From: Salipiger marinus
GTDB lineage: Bacteria; Pseudomonadota; Alphaproteobacteria; Rhodobacterales; Rhodobacteraceae
Length of the DNA: 64,000 nucleotides
Reading direction: 5' to 3'
Assembly: GCF_900100085.1 (NCBI RefSeq)
Contig: NZ_FNEJ01000002.1
Coordinates: 1 to 64,000 of the forward strand
Shown here: positions 8,296 through 18,732 of the stretch, piece after piece
Layout: each line of letters opens with the position of its first letter
How positions within the stretch are numbered: position 1 is the first letter of the stretch
The notes under the pieces: generated by a model
What the model was told of the DNA's origin: nothing
Database searches by the model: none
What the model saw: the letters and a program-made list of their open reading frames with translations, nothing else
Program-made: the position numbers and the translations under genes

Positions 8296-9201
8296 ATGTC
8301 CATCGCCCCGCGGGAAGATCGAAGCGGGCTTGGCCTCGGGCTCATGGCGCTGGCGGTCTGTCTGTTCACCTGCATCGACACCTCGGCCAAGTTCCTGATC
8401 CAGTCCGGCCAGCCCGCGCTGCAGGTGGTCTGGTGCCGCTATGCCGGGCATTTCCTGCTGACGCTGCTGGTGTTCTACCCGCAGGACCGTGGCGATCTGT
8501 TCCGCACCTCGGCTCCGGTGAAACAGGGCGCCCGCGCCCTGTTCCTGTTTGGCAGCACCCTGCTGAACTTCCTTGCGCTGACATGGCTGCCGATCACCGT
8601 CACCACGACGATCATGTTCGCGGGGCCGATCGCGGTGACGCTGCTGGCGATCCCCTTCCTTGGCGAAAAGGTGGGGGTGCACCGCATCGCCGCCGTCTGC
8701 ACCGGCTTTCTGGGGGTGCTGGTGGTGATGCAGCCATGGGGGGCGGAATTCCACCCGGCCATGCTGCTGTCGCTGGGCGCGCTCACCTGCGCCTCGGGGT
8801 ATTTCATCCTCACCCGGCTGATGGCGGGCAAGGAAAGCAATTCCACCTCGCAGCTCTGGGGGGCGGGCGTGCCGACCCTGCTGCTGGCGCCCATCGTGCT
8901 GCCCGCGTGGCAGGCCCCCGGCGCGCTGGAGGTGATGTTGATCCTGTGCCTGATCGGGGCCTTTGGCGCCACGGGGCATATCGCGGCCACGGCGGCGCAT
9001 CGCTATGCCGATGCCTCGCTTCTGGCGCCAGTGGTCTATCTGCAGCTGATGACCGCCTCCATCGCGAGCTGGCTGTTTTTCGACTCGCTGCCCACCGCAT
9101 GGACACTGGTGGGCGCGGCGATCATCATCAGCTCGGGGCTGTATATCTGGCACCGCGAACGCCGCCGGGGCGTGCCACATCCGCCGCCGCCGCGCCTCTG
9201 A
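8296..9201 (+). CDS. DMT family permease (EamA)
   Basis: A 301-residue integral membrane protein with about ten hydrophobic segments arranged as two EamA repeats (~15-145 and ~155-290). The drug/metabolite-transporter features include YPQDRGDLFRTS after helix 2 and the PITVTTTIMFAGPIAV segment. It starts 4 bases after the SDR gene and is the last gene of the sugar-acid operon. It may export a catabolic intermediate or import a related compound; members of this family also carry amino acids. The function is inferred from position only. Confidence 0.82.
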   Translation: MSIAPREDRSGLGLGLMALAVCLFTCIDTSAKFLIQSGQPALQVVWCRYAGHFLLTLLVFYPQDRGDLFRTSAPVKQGARALFLFGSTLLNFLALTWLPITVTTTIMFAGPIAVTLLAIPFLGEKVGVHRIAAVCTGFLGVLVVMQPWGAEFHPAMLLSLGALTCASGYFILTRLMAGKESNSTSQLWGAGVPTLLLAPIVLPAWQAPGALEVMLILCLIGAFGATGHIAATAAHRYADASLLAPVVYLQLMTASIASWLFFDSLPTAWTLVGAAIIISSGLYIWHRERRRGVPHPPPPRL

Positions 9202-9222
9202 CCGGGCGCGGCCCCTGCGGGG

Positions 9223-10110
9223 TCACAGCACCACGATGCCGCTATGCTTGGCCTTGTATTCCGGCTCCACATGGATGGTGACGCGGCAGCCGTCCATTTC
9301 GCTCTGCAGCGCCGCCTCGATGCGGTCGCAGATGTGATGGGCGTCATCCACGCTCATGGCGCCGGGCACGACAAGATGAAATTCCAGAAAGGTGGCGCTG
9401 CCCGCGCGGCGCGACCGCAGGTCATGCGCCTCCACGGCGCCATCGGCATTGGCGGAGATGATGCTGCGCATCTCGGCCAGTTCCGACTCGGGCACCGCCT
9501 CGTCCATCAGCCCGCCCACCGACCGGCGGATGACATGCCAGCCCGACCACAGGATGTTGACTGCCACCAGCGCCGCCAGCAGCGCGTCAAGCCAGAGCCA
9601 GCCCGTCAGCACCGCCGCCCCCACCCCGACAGCCACCCCCGCCGAGGAGAACACGTCGGTCAGCAGGTGCCGCCCGTCCGCCTCCAGCGCGGGAGAGCGC
9701 AGCCGCCGCCCCTCGCGCAGCAGCACCCAGCACCAGAGGGCATTCAGCACCCCAGCAGCCAGATTGATGGCAAGCCCGGTATAGGCCGCCACGATGGGCT
9801 GCGGATCGGCCCAAGCCTGCCATGCCTCGTTGAGGATCAGCACCGCCGCCACCACGATCAGCACGCCTTCGATCACGGCGCTGATATATTCCGCCTTGTG
9901 ATGGCCAAAGGGATGGTCGGCATCGGGGGGCTGCGCGGCGATATGCACCGCCAGCAGCGCGGCCAGCGCCGTGGCGACATTGACGATGCTTTCCAGCGCA
10001 TCCGACAGCAGCGCCACCGACCCGGTCATCCGCCAGGCCAGCGTCTTGACCCCCAGAACCACAATCCCGACGGCAACACTGCCCCAGGCGATCTTGACGG
10101 TTCTGTTCAT
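9223..10110 (-). CDS. cation diffusion facilitator (CDF) transporter
   Basis: A 295-residue membrane protein that would export divalent metal ions (Zn, Fe, Mn or Co) in exchange for protons. It has six hydrophobic segments in the first ~200 residues. The metal-site motifs are LLSDALES in helix 2, DHPFGHHKAEYIS in the loop, and HLLTDVFSS in helix 5. A ~90-residue C-terminal cytoplasmic domain contains DAHHICDRIE. The start is the ATG at 10110 (MNRTVKIAWG); the open frame runs further upstream but into intergenic sequence. It is convergent with the DMT gene. Confidence 0.9.
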   Translation of the reverse strand: MNRTVKIAWGSVAVGIVVLGVKTLAWRMTGSVALLSDALESIVNVATALAALLAVHIAAQPPDADHPFGHHKAEYISAVIEGVLIVVAAVLILNEAWQAWADPQPIVAAYTGLAINLAAGVLNALWCWVLLREGRRLRSPALEADGRHLLTDVFSSAGVAVGVGAAVLTGWLWLDALLAALVAVNILWSGWHVIRRSVGGLMDEAVPESELAEMRSIISANADGAVEAHDLRSRRAGSATFLEFHLVVPGAMSVDDAHHICDRIEAALQSEMDGCRVTIHVEPEYKAKHSGIVVL

Positions 10111-10231
10111 GGGCTGCTCCCTGTCTGTGGGCGGCCTGATAACGAAGCAGCCCCGGCCTCGCAAGCCGGATGCCGCACTGCAGCGCAATCCTGCCCCGCA
10201 CGGCGCGGGACAGGCAGAGGGGCTCAGACGG

Positions 10232-10654
10232 TCACTTGCGCAGCGCGTCGCGGATCTCGATGAGGATATCCAGTTCGGACGGGCCTGCGGGCACCGTGGG
10301 CGCAACGTCCTGAGGCTTTTCCGCAACCGCGCGCAGGCGGTTGACCATCTTCACCAGCATGAAGACCGCAAAGGCGACGATGAAGAAATTGATGACCGCC
10401 ATGATGAAGCTGCCAATGGCAAAAACGGGCGCGCCTGCCTCTTTCGCCTCGGACAGCGAGACATACTCGCCCCCGTCCAGCGCATAGAACCAGCCAGAGA
10501 AATCGATGCCTCCGGTAAACAGCGCGATCACCGGGTTGATGATGTCGCCCACAAGGGAACTGACGATGGCGGTAAAGGCCGCGCCGACGATGATGCCCAC
10601 GGCCATGTCCATGACATTGCCGCGCGCGATGAACGCCTTGAATTCCTGAATCAT
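10232..10654 (-). CDS. mscL: large-conductance mechanosensitive channel
   Basis: A 140-residue inner-membrane channel that opens under membrane tension to release solutes in osmotic downshock. The conserved N-terminus is obvious: [24 protein letters not shown] forms helix S1 and TM1 (quoted in part: [16 protein letters not shown]). A periplasmic loop with [10 protein letters not shown]2 ([18 protein letters not shown]) and a cytoplasmic helix ending [15 protein letters not shown] follow. Length is typical. It stands between the CDF gene and ytoQ, all on the minus strand. Confidence 0.96.
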   Translation of the reverse strand: MIQEFKAFIARGNVMDMAVGIIVGAAFTAIVSSLVGDIINPVIALFTGGIDFSGWFYALDGGEYVSLSEAKEAGAPVFAIGSFIMAVINFFIVAFAVFMLVKMVNRLRAVAEKPQDVAPTVPAGPSELDILIEIRDALRK

Positions 10655-10751
10655 CTCACTGTCCTCTGCAACACGGGCTCGTCAGGCCCGGACCCAGTTA
10701 ACACCGGGTCGGGCGCGTTGCACAGGAAAAGCCGCAGCGCGGGGGACCCGC

Positions 10752-11201
10752 TCAGCCGGGCAGTGCCCCGGTCAGCACATAGCGCAGGATCGCCACAACC
10801 TGCGCGGGATCGCGGGCCACGGCCAGCGCCGCCGCATCCACTTCCTTCAGCGCGTGATCGTGGTCGGGCTGCTGCAGGATCACCAGCGACTTGCCAAGCG
10901 CCGCCGCATAGCCTGCGTCAAAGGCGGCGTTCCACTGGCGGTATTTCTCGCCGAAGCGCACCACCACCACATCGGCATCGGCAATGGCCTTGCGGGTGCG
11001 GATCGCGTTGATCTGCGCGCCCTTGCGGTCATGCCACAGCTTGTCCGGCTCGGCGCCCAGAATCGCCACGCCGCAGTCGTCGCTGGCGGCGTGATCGGTG
11101 ACCGGCGCGGAAAAGGTCACGTCCAGCCCCTGCGCCCCTTCGATGATGCGCTCGCGCCAGTCGGTGTGAATCTCGCCTGACAGATAGACGGTCAGTCCCA
11201 T
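10752..11201 (-). CDS. ytoQ: YtoQ family protein
   Basis: A 149-residue cytoplasmic protein of the YtoQ family, whose biochemical role is unknown. It has a nucleoside 2-deoxyribosyltransferase-like look: MGLTVYLSGEIHTDWRERI at the N-terminus, then ADVVVVRFGEKYRQWN in the middle. The start at 11201 has GGAGG upstream. It lies in the same direction as mscL, 97 bases before it. A 14-base perfect inverted repeat separates it from the flavoprotein gene. Confidence 0.8.
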   Translation of the reverse strand: MGLTVYLSGEIHTDWRERIIEGAQGLDVTFSAPVTDHAASDDCGVAILGAEPDKLWHDRKGAQINAIRTRKAIADADVVVVRFGEKYRQWNAAFDAGYAAALGKSLVILQQPDHDHALKEVDAAALAVARDPAQVVAILRYVLTGALPG

Positions 11202-11240
11202 ACGTCTTGCCTCCCTCGGTCCTGCCCCGAAAGTAGGCGC

Positions 11241-11272
11241 GCGGGGCCCGGATGCAACCATCCGGGCCCCGC
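11241..11272 (-). terminator. strong inverted repeat, likely terminator
   Basis: Perfect 14-base arms GCGGGGCCCGGATG / CATCCGGGCCCCGC around loop CAAC. It begins 7 bases beyond the stop of the flavoprotein gene (minus strand) and lies just before ytoQ. There is no T-run, but the stem is the longest perfect one I found in a gap. Confidence 0.65.
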
Positions 11273-11279
11273 AAACCGG

Positions 11280-13784
11280 TCAGCCGTCGATCCGGATCCG
11301 GGCGTTGGCGGGGTCATAGGGGCTGTCCTCGACCACCTCGGCGGGCCAGAGATCGCCCATCATGCGCACCAGCAGCTTGGTGCCGGGCACCGCGAGTTCG
11401 GGGCGGACATAGCCCATGCCGATGCTCTTGCCGAAGGCCACGGAATAGCCGCCAGAGGTCAGCCGCCCGACCCGCGTGTCACCGTGATACAGCGCCTCGC
11501 GGCCCCACGGGTCGGCATCGGCAGGCCCGTCGATCAGCAGGGTGCAGCATTTCGACCGGATGCCGGTGGCCTCCATCGCCGCCTTGCCATGGAAATCCTT
11601 GGACAGGTCGACGAAGCGCGGCAGATCGGCCTCCAGCGGGGTGGCGTCGCGGCCAAGCTCGGTGCCGAAGGCGCGGTAGCTTTTCTCCTGCCGCAGCCAG
11701 TTCTGCGCCCGCGCCCCCACCGGCTTCAGCCCATGGGCCGCCCCCGCCGCCATCAGCTGATCCCAGAGGTAAAGCCCCATCTCCATCGGGAAATGCAGCT
11801 CCCAGCCCAGCTCGCCGGTATAGGCCACGCGGATGGCGCGCACCGGGCACATGCCCAGTTCGATGTTGCGCATCGACAGCCACGGGAAGCGCTTGTTGCC
11901 CAGCACCGTCTCGGGCTCCGCATCGCGCACCAGCCCCTGCAGCAGCGCGCGGGCATTGGGCCCGGCCACCGCATAGACGCCCCATTGCGTGGTCACGTCC
12001 TGCACGGTGAACCAGCCGTGATCCATGCCGAAATCCTCGGCGGCCTTCTGCAGGTAATCCTCGTCATAGGCATGCCATGCCCCGGCGCTGACAAGGTAAT
12101 ATTCATCCTCCGCCAGCCGGACGATGGTGTATTCGGTGCGCGTGGTGCCCTTGACCGACAGCGCGTAGGTCAGGTTGATGCGCCCGACCTTCGGCAGCTT
12201 GTTGCAGGTGAAATGGTCCAGAAAGGCGGTGGCGCCGGGGCCCTTGACCACATGTTTGGCAAAGGCGCTGGCATCGATGATGCCGACCGTCTCGCGGATG
12301 GCACGAGCCTCGGCCTCGGCATAGGGCCACCAGCCGCCCCGGCGGAAGCTGCGCGCGTCATGGTCGAAATGCTCGGGCGCGTCGAGCGGGCCGTAATAAT
12401 TGGGCCGCTCCCAGCCGTTCACATGGCCGAACTGCGCGCCAAGCGCCTTCTGCCGCTCATAGGCGGGGGCGGTGCGCAGCGGGCGTGCGGCGGGACGCTC
12501 CTCGTCGGGGTGATGCAGGATGAAGACATGCTCATAGGCTTCTTCGTTCTTGGTGACCGCGTAATCGGTGGTCATCCAGTCCTGCCCGTAGCGTTTGGGA
12601 TCAAGGCTGGCCATGTCGATCGCCGCCTCGCCCTCGGTCATCAGCTGCGCAAGGTAATAGCCCGCGCCGCCCGCGGCGGTGATGCCAAAGGAGAAGCCTT
12701 CGGCCAGCCACATGTTGCGCAGCCCCGGCGCCGGTCCCAGCAGCGGGTTGCCATCGGGAGTGTAGCAGATCGGGCCGTTGAAATCGTCCTTGAGCCCCAC
12801 GGTTTCCGAGGTCGGAATCCGGTGGATCATGCTCATGTATTCCTCCTCGATCCGTTCCAGATCCAGCGGAAACAGATCGGCGCGGAAGCTGTCGGGCACG
12901 CCATAGCGGAAACAGGCGGGCGCGCCGCGCTCATAGGGGCCAAGAATCCAGCCGCCGCGCTCCTCGCGCACATACCATTTGGCATCGGCATCGCGCAGCA
13001 CCGGATGCTGCGGGTTGCCTTCCGCGCGCCACGCCACCAGCGCCGGATCGGGTTCGGTGATGATATACTGATGTTCGACCGGGATGGCGGGGGTCTTGAG
13101 CCCCAGCATCCGCGCGGTGCGCTGCGCGTGGTTGCCGGTGGCGGTGACCACATGTTCGGCGCGGATCACCACGCTTTCCTCGGTGGGCACAAGGTTGCCG
13201 CCGCGTTCGGCCATCTTGGTGACCTGCACCTGCCAGTGATCGCCATGCCATGTATAGCCGTCGACCTGCCACTTGCGTTCGATCAGCACGCCACGCTGGC
13301 GCGCACCCTTGGCCATGGCCATGGTCACGTCGGCGGGGTTGATATAGCCATCGGTGGGGTGGAACAGCGCGCCCAGCAGATCCTCGGTGCGCACCAGCGG
13401 CCAGCGCTCCTTGATCTGCGCGGGGGTCAGGAATTCATGCGGCACGTCGCAGGTTTCGGCGGTGGCAGAATAGAGCCGGTATTCGTCCATGCGCGCCTGC
13501 GTCTGTGCCATGCGCAGGTTGCCCACCACGAAGAAGCCCGCATCAAGCCCGGTCTCCTCCTCCAGCGTCTTGTAGAACTTGATGGAGTAGTCGTGGATAT
13601 GCGTGGTGGCATAGGACATGTTGAAATAGGGCAGCAGGCCCGCGGCATGCCATGTGGATCCTGCGGTCAGCTCGTCCCGTTCCAGCAGCATGACATCCGA
13701 CCAGCCCGCCCGGGCCAGATGATAGGCGATGGAGGTGCCCACCGCTCCGCCGCCGACCACCAGTGCTTTGACTTCCGTCTTCAT
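11280..13784 (-). CDS. FAD-dependent dimethylglycine/sarcosine dehydrogenase-like with GcvT domain
   Basis: An 834-residue flavoprotein predicted to oxidatively demethylate an N-methylated amine such as dimethylglycine or sarcosine, handing the one-carbon unit to tetrahydrofolate. The N-terminal FAD-binding motif is GGGAVGTSIAYHLARAGW. STWHAAGL near residue 45-55 holds the His that carries covalent FAD in this family. The DAO part runs to ~residue 390, a linker domain follows, and residues ~450-830 are GcvT-like (YTGELGWELHFP, LTSGGYS). The start at 13784 gives the canonical MKTEVKALVVGG. It is a single-gene unit, and its partner enzymes are not in the window. Confidence 0.9.
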   Translation of the reverse strand: MKTEVKALVVGGGAVGTSIAYHLARAGWSDVMLLERDELTAGSTWHAAGLLPYFNMSYATTHIHDYSIKFYKTLEEETGLDAGFFVVGNLRMAQTQARMDEYRLYSATAETCDVPHEFLTPAQIKERWPLVRTEDLLGALFHPTDGYINPADVTMAMAKGARQRGVLIERKWQVDGYTWHGDHWQVQVTKMAERGGNLVPTEESVVIRAEHVVTATGNHAQRTARMLGLKTPAIPVEHQYIITEPDPALVAWRAEGNPQHPVLRDADAKWYVREERGGWILGPYERGAPACFRYGVPDSFRADLFPLDLERIEEEYMSMIHRIPTSETVGLKDDFNGPICYTPDGNPLLGPAPGLRNMWLAEGFSFGITAAGGAGYYLAQLMTEGEAAIDMASLDPKRYGQDWMTTDYAVTKNEEAYEHVFILHHPDEERPAARPLRTAPAYERQKALGAQFGHVNGWERPNYYGPLDAPEHFDHDARSFRRGGWWPYAEAEARAIRETVGIIDASAFAKHVVKGPGATAFLDHFTCNKLPKVGRINLTYALSVKGTTRTEYTIVRLAEDEYYLVSAGAWHAYDEDYLQKAAEDFGMDHGWFTVQDVTTQWGVYAVAGPNARALLQGLVRDAEPETVLGNKRFPWLSMRNIELGMCPVRAIRVAYTGELGWELHFPMEMGLYLWDQLMAAGAAHGLKPVGARAQNWLRQEKSYRAFGTELGRDATPLEADLPRFVDLSKDFHGKAAMEATGIRSKCCTLLIDGPADADPWGREALYHGDTRVGRLTSGGYSVAFGKSIGMGYVRPELAVPGTKLLVRMMGDLWPAEVVEDSPYDPANARIRIDG

Positions 13785-15275
<1,491 letters not shown>

Positions 15276-15306
15276 TCCGGGCCTCCTGCGGGGCAGGACC
15301 GGCTGA

Positions 15307-15329
15307 GCCACCCCCCGGCGGGGGGTGGC
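15307..15329 (+). terminator. hairpin between mreB and mreC
   Basis: Perfect 10-base stem GCCACCCCCC / GGGGGGTGGC with loop GGC in the 79-base gap. It probably reduces readthrough from abundant mreB into mreCD (inference). No T-run is present. Confidence 0.55.
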
Positions 15330-15354
15330 CTCAGGCCTTGGACGCGGGGACATC

Positions 15355-16284
15355 ATGGCCAGACACGGCTCCAACAGCGAGGATTATGCCGGTCCGCTGA
15401 AGCGCCTGCTTCTGGCGGTTCTGGTGCTGTGCCTGCTGGGGCTGTTCGTGTTCTGGCGCATCGACAGCCCCCGCGCCGAACGGTTCCGCGCCCAGATCAT
15501 CGACGCGGTGATCCCGGGCTTCGACTGGGCCATGGCGCCGGTCACCGGCATCGTGACGCTGCTGCGCGATTTCCAGTCCTATCAGCGCATCCACGAACAG
15601 AATCAGGAGCTGCGCCGCGAGCTGCGCCAGATGACGGCGTGGAAGGAGGCGGCGCTGCAGCTGGAGCAGGAAAATGCCCGGCTGCGCGATCTCAACAATG
15701 TCCGGCTTGACCCGCGTCTGACCTATATCACCGGCGTGGTTCTGGCGGATTCGGGCTCGCCCTTCCGGCAGTCGGTGCTGATCAATGTCGGATCGCGCGA
15801 CGGCATCGTCGATGGCTGGGCCACCATGGACGGCATCGGGCTGGTGGGACGCATTTCTGGCGTGGGGGCCAATACCAGCCGGGTGATCCTGCTGACCGAT
15901 GCCACCAGCCGCATCCCGGCGGTGATCCAGCCCTCGGGGCAGCGCGCCATGGTCACCGGCGACAATACCGCGACGCCGCCCATCGATTTTCTTGAAAACC
16001 CCGATCTGGTGAAGCCGGGCGACCGCATCGTCACCTCCGGCGATGGCGAGGTGTTTCCGCCGGGCCTGCTGATCGGGCAGGTGGCGCAGGATCCGGGCGG
16101 TCGGCTGCGGGTGCGGCTGGCGGCGGATTACGAACGGCTGGAATTCCTGCGGGTGCTGCGCGATCACGGCGCGCGCCGGGTCAACGCGCCTTCGGGGCTG
16201 ATCCTGCCCGCCCCGCTGCCCGAAGGGCCCGAGGCCACAGCCGAGGAGCCCGCCGCCCCGGCGGATGCAGGCTCCAATGGCTGA
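15355..16284 (+). CDS. mreC: rod shape-determining protein MreC
   Basis: A 309-residue bitopic protein. A transmembrane helix lies at ~16-36 (LLLAVLVLCLLGLFVFW). A periplasmic coiled coil (~70-110, rich in QELRRELRQMTAWKEAA) and the MreC beta-domain with GVVLADSGSPFRQSVLIN and NPDLVKPGDRIVTSGDG follow. It scaffolds PBP2 and RodA in the elongasome. The tail (~285-309) is Ala/Pro/Glu-rich. The start is the ATG at 15355; a TTG 30 bases upstream is less likely. It overlaps mreD. Confidence 0.94.
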   Translation: MARHGSNSEDYAGPLKRLLLAVLVLCLLGLFVFWRIDSPRAERFRAQIIDAVIPGFDWAMAPVTGIVTLLRDFQSYQRIHEQNQELRRELRQMTAWKEAALQLEQENARLRDLNNVRLDPRLTYITGVVLADSGSPFRQSVLINVGSRDGIVDGWATMDGIGLVGRISGVGANTSRVILLTDATSRIPAVIQPSGQRAMVTGDNTATPPIDFLENPDLVKPGDRIVTSGDGEVFPPGLLIGQVAQDPGGRLRVRLAADYERLEFLRVLRDHGARRVNAPSGLILPAPLPEGPEATAEEPAAPADAGSNG

Positions 16285-16816
16285 GAGCAGGCCCGCCCGG
16301 ATCTGGGCCATGCGCGTGCTTTTCGTGGCGCTGGCCTGCGGGGTGGTGTTCTACCACCTGCTGCCGCTTGACCTGATGCCCGCGCGGCTGGCGGGGCCCG
16401 ACCTGCTGACCGCGCTCTGTTTTGTCTGGGTGCTGCGGCGCCCGGATTACGCCCCGGCATGGCTGGTGGCGCTGGTGATGCTGATGGCCGACATCCTGTT
16501 CCAGCGACCGCCGGGGCTGTGGGCGGCGCTGGTGCTGCTGGCGACGGAACTGCTGAAATCCCCCAATCGCGGCAACCGCGACCGCACCTTCCTGATGGAG
16601 TGGATCACGGTGGCGCTGGTGCTGGCCGCGATCACGATTCTGTACCGTCTGGTGCTGATGGTCTTGATCGTGCCCGCCGGACCGTCTTTTCTGACGCTCA
16701 TGCGGTTTGCCATGACGGTCTTCTGCTATCCGCTGGTGGTCATGGTCTCGCAGCTTCTGCTTGGCGTGCGCCGCACCGCGCCGGGCGATTTTGATCACGC
16801 CGGGAGGCCGATGTGA
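16277..16816 (+). CDS. mreD: rod shape-determining protein MreD
   Basis: A ~179-residue integral membrane protein with about five hydrophobic segments, part of the elongasome. The ATG at 16277 overlaps the mreC stop (ATGGCTGA), which favours translational coupling. A second ATG at 16265 would add four residues. Sequence conservation is low, as is usual for MreD; the MADILFQRPPGLWAALVLL segment and position between mreC and mrdA make the call secure. It overlaps the next gene by 4 bases (ATGTGA/GTGA). Confidence 0.9.
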   Translation: MAESRPARIWAMRVLFVALACGVVFYHLLPLDLMPARLAGPDLLTALCFVWVLRRPDYAPAWLVALVMLMADILFQRPPGLWAALVLLATELLKSPNRGNRDRTFLMEWITVALVLAAITILYRLVLMVLIVPAGPSFLTLMRFAMTVFCYPLVVMVSQLLLGVRRTAPGDFDHAGRPM

Positions 16817-18732
16817 GACGCACGCCCAAGGAAAGCACCGACAGCTGGAAGAAGATCTCGCGCCGCGCCCTGCTGCTGGGGGGCGCGCAGATGGCGCTGG
16901 CGGGCACGCTGGGGCTGCGCATGCGGCACATGCAGGTGGATCAGGCCGACCAGTTCCGGCTTCTGGCCGAAGAGAACCGCATCAACATCCGGCTGATCCC
17001 GCCGACGCGCGGGCGCATCTTCGACCGCAACGGCAAGGTCATCGCGGAAAACGAACCCACCTACCGCATCACCATCGTGCGCGAGGATGCGGGGGAGATC
17101 GACGAGGTCATCGCCCGGCTGTCGGCGCTGGTGGATCTGGATCCCGACGAGCTGAACCGCGCCATGGCGGAGATGAAGCGCTCCGCGCCCTTCCTGCCCA
17201 TCACCGTGGCCGACCGGGTCAGTTGGGATGCGATCAGCCGCGTCGCGGTCAATGCCCCCGCCCTGCCCGGCGTCACGCCCGAGGTGGGGCTGTCGCGCTT
17301 TTATCCGCAGCACGGCAATTTCGCCCATGTGGCGGGCTATGTCGGGCCGGTGTCGGAACGGGATCTGACCCGTTACGAGGATCCCGAACCCGTGCTCAGC
17401 ATCCCCCGCTTCCAGATCGGCAAGGTCGGCGTTGAGGCGAAATTCGAGGATGCGCTGCGCGGCAAGGCCGGGGCCAAGCGGGTGGAGGTCAATGCCGTGG
17501 GCCGCGTCATGCGCGAACTGGACCGGCAGGAAGGCGATTCCGGCGCCGACATCCAGCTGACCGTGGACAGCGGGCTGCAGGATTACGTGACCGCGCGGCT
17601 GGGGATCGAATCCGCCTCCTGCGTGGTGATGGATGTGGAAAAGGGCGACCTGCTCGCCATCGCCTCCGCGCCCACCTATGACCCCAACAAATTCGTGCGC
17701 GGCATCTCGGTGCCCGATTACGCCGTGCTGCGCGACAATGACCACCGGCCTCTGGCGTCGAAGACGGTGCAGGACGCCTACCCGCCCGGCTCCACCTTCA
17801 AGATGGTGGTGGCGCTGGCGGCGCTGGATGCGGGGCTGCTGTCGCCGGATGACACCTACTGGTGCCCCGGCCATCTGGAGGTCGGCTCGCGCCGCTTCCA
17901 CTGCTGGAAGCGCACCGGGCATGGCCATGTGAACCTTGAACACAGCCTGCGGGAAAGCTGCGACGTGTTCTATTACGAACTGGCCATGAAGGTGGGGATC
18001 GAAAAGATCGCCGCCATGGCCCGCAAGATGGGGTTTGGCGACGCGCCCGACGTGCCGATGTCGGCGGTCACCGCCGGGCTGGTGCCCGACAAGGACTGGA
18101 AACGCCGCGAACGCGGGGCGGAATGGCTGATCGGGGACACGGTCAACGCCTCCATCGGGCAGGGCTTCGTGCTCAGCTCGCCCCTGCAGCAGGCGGTGAT
18201 GACCGCGCGGGTCGCCACGGGCCGCGCCGTGCGCCCGCGCCTGATCAAGACCATCGACGGCGTCGAGCCCCCGATCGAGGGCGGCGAGGATCTGGGGCTT
18301 AACCCCAACCATCTGCGCTGGGTGCGCCGGGGCATGTATGCGGTGATGAACAACCGCCGCGGCACCGGCTACCGGTCGCGGGTGGATCACGAACCCTACC
18401 TGATGGCAGGCAAATCCGGCACCAGTCAGGTGCTCAACCGCGTCGTGCGCAACGAGGATGTCCCGTGGGAGGAACGCGACCACGCGCTGTTCGTCGCCTA
18501 TGCCCCCTTTGAGGCGCCGCGCATCGCGGTGTCGGTGGTGGTGGAACATGGCGGCGGCGGCTCCGCCGCGGCGGCCCCCATCGCGCGCGACGTGGTGCTG
18601 CAGGCGCTTTACGGCGGCACCCCGCCGCTGGACGCCTATCCCGCCTCCGACCGGGGCCGCATCGAGGCACAGCAGGAACGGCTGGAGCGCGAACGCCGCG
18701 TGCGCGAGCAAGAGGCGCAGAGCCGCGCATGA
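16813..18732 (+). CDS. mrdA: penicillin-binding protein 2 (peptidoglycan transpeptidase)
   Basis: A 639-residue class B PBP that crosslinks side-wall peptidoglycan together with RodA. It has a cytoplasmic tail and one membrane segment (~16-36), then the dimerisation domain with PTRGRIFDRNGKVIAENEP. Catalytic motifs are Ser327 in PPGSTFKMV (SxxK), Ser382-Cys-Asp384 in the second motif (SCD replacing SxN, usual in PBP2) and Lys534-Ser-Gly in AGKSGTSQV. The C-terminal ~30 residues form a charged Arg/Glu-rich helix. The start is GTG at 16813, overlapping mreD. Confidence 0.96.
   Translation: MRRTPKESTDSWKKISRRALLLGGAQMALAGTLGLRMRHMQVDQADQFRLLAEENRINIRLIPPTRGRIFDRNGKVIAENEPTYRITIVREDAGEIDEVIARLSALVDLDPDELNRAMAEMKRSAPFLPITVADRVSWDAISRVAVNAPALPGVTPEVGLSRFYPQHGNFAHVAGYVGPVSERDLTRYEDPEPVLSIPRFQIGKVGVEAKFEDALRGKAGAKRVEVNAVGRVMRELDRQEGDSGADIQLTVDSGLQDYVTARLGIESASCVVMDVEKGDLLAIASAPTYDPNKFVRGISVPDYAVLRDNDHRPLASKTVQDAYPPGSTFKMVVALAALDAGLLSPDDTYWCPGHLEVGSRRFHCWKRTGHGHVNLEHSLRESCDVFYYELAMKVGIEKIAAMARKMGFGDAPDVPMSAVTAGLVPDKDWKRRERGAEWLIGDTVNASIGQGFVLSSPLQQAVMTARVATGRAVRPRLIKTIDGVEPPIEGGEDLGLNPNHLRWVRRGMYAVMNNRRGTGYRSRVDHEPYLMAGKSGTSQVLNRVVRNEDVPWEERDHALFVAYAPFEAPRIAVSVVVEHGGGGSAAAAPIARDVVLQALYGGTPPLDAYPASDRGRIEAQQERLERERRVREQEAQSRA

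Noticed and set aside
11280-13784. Flavoprotein as part of a sarcosine oxidase operon
   Set aside because: It is a single gene of 834 residues with its own GcvT domain. No soxBDAG partners are nearby.
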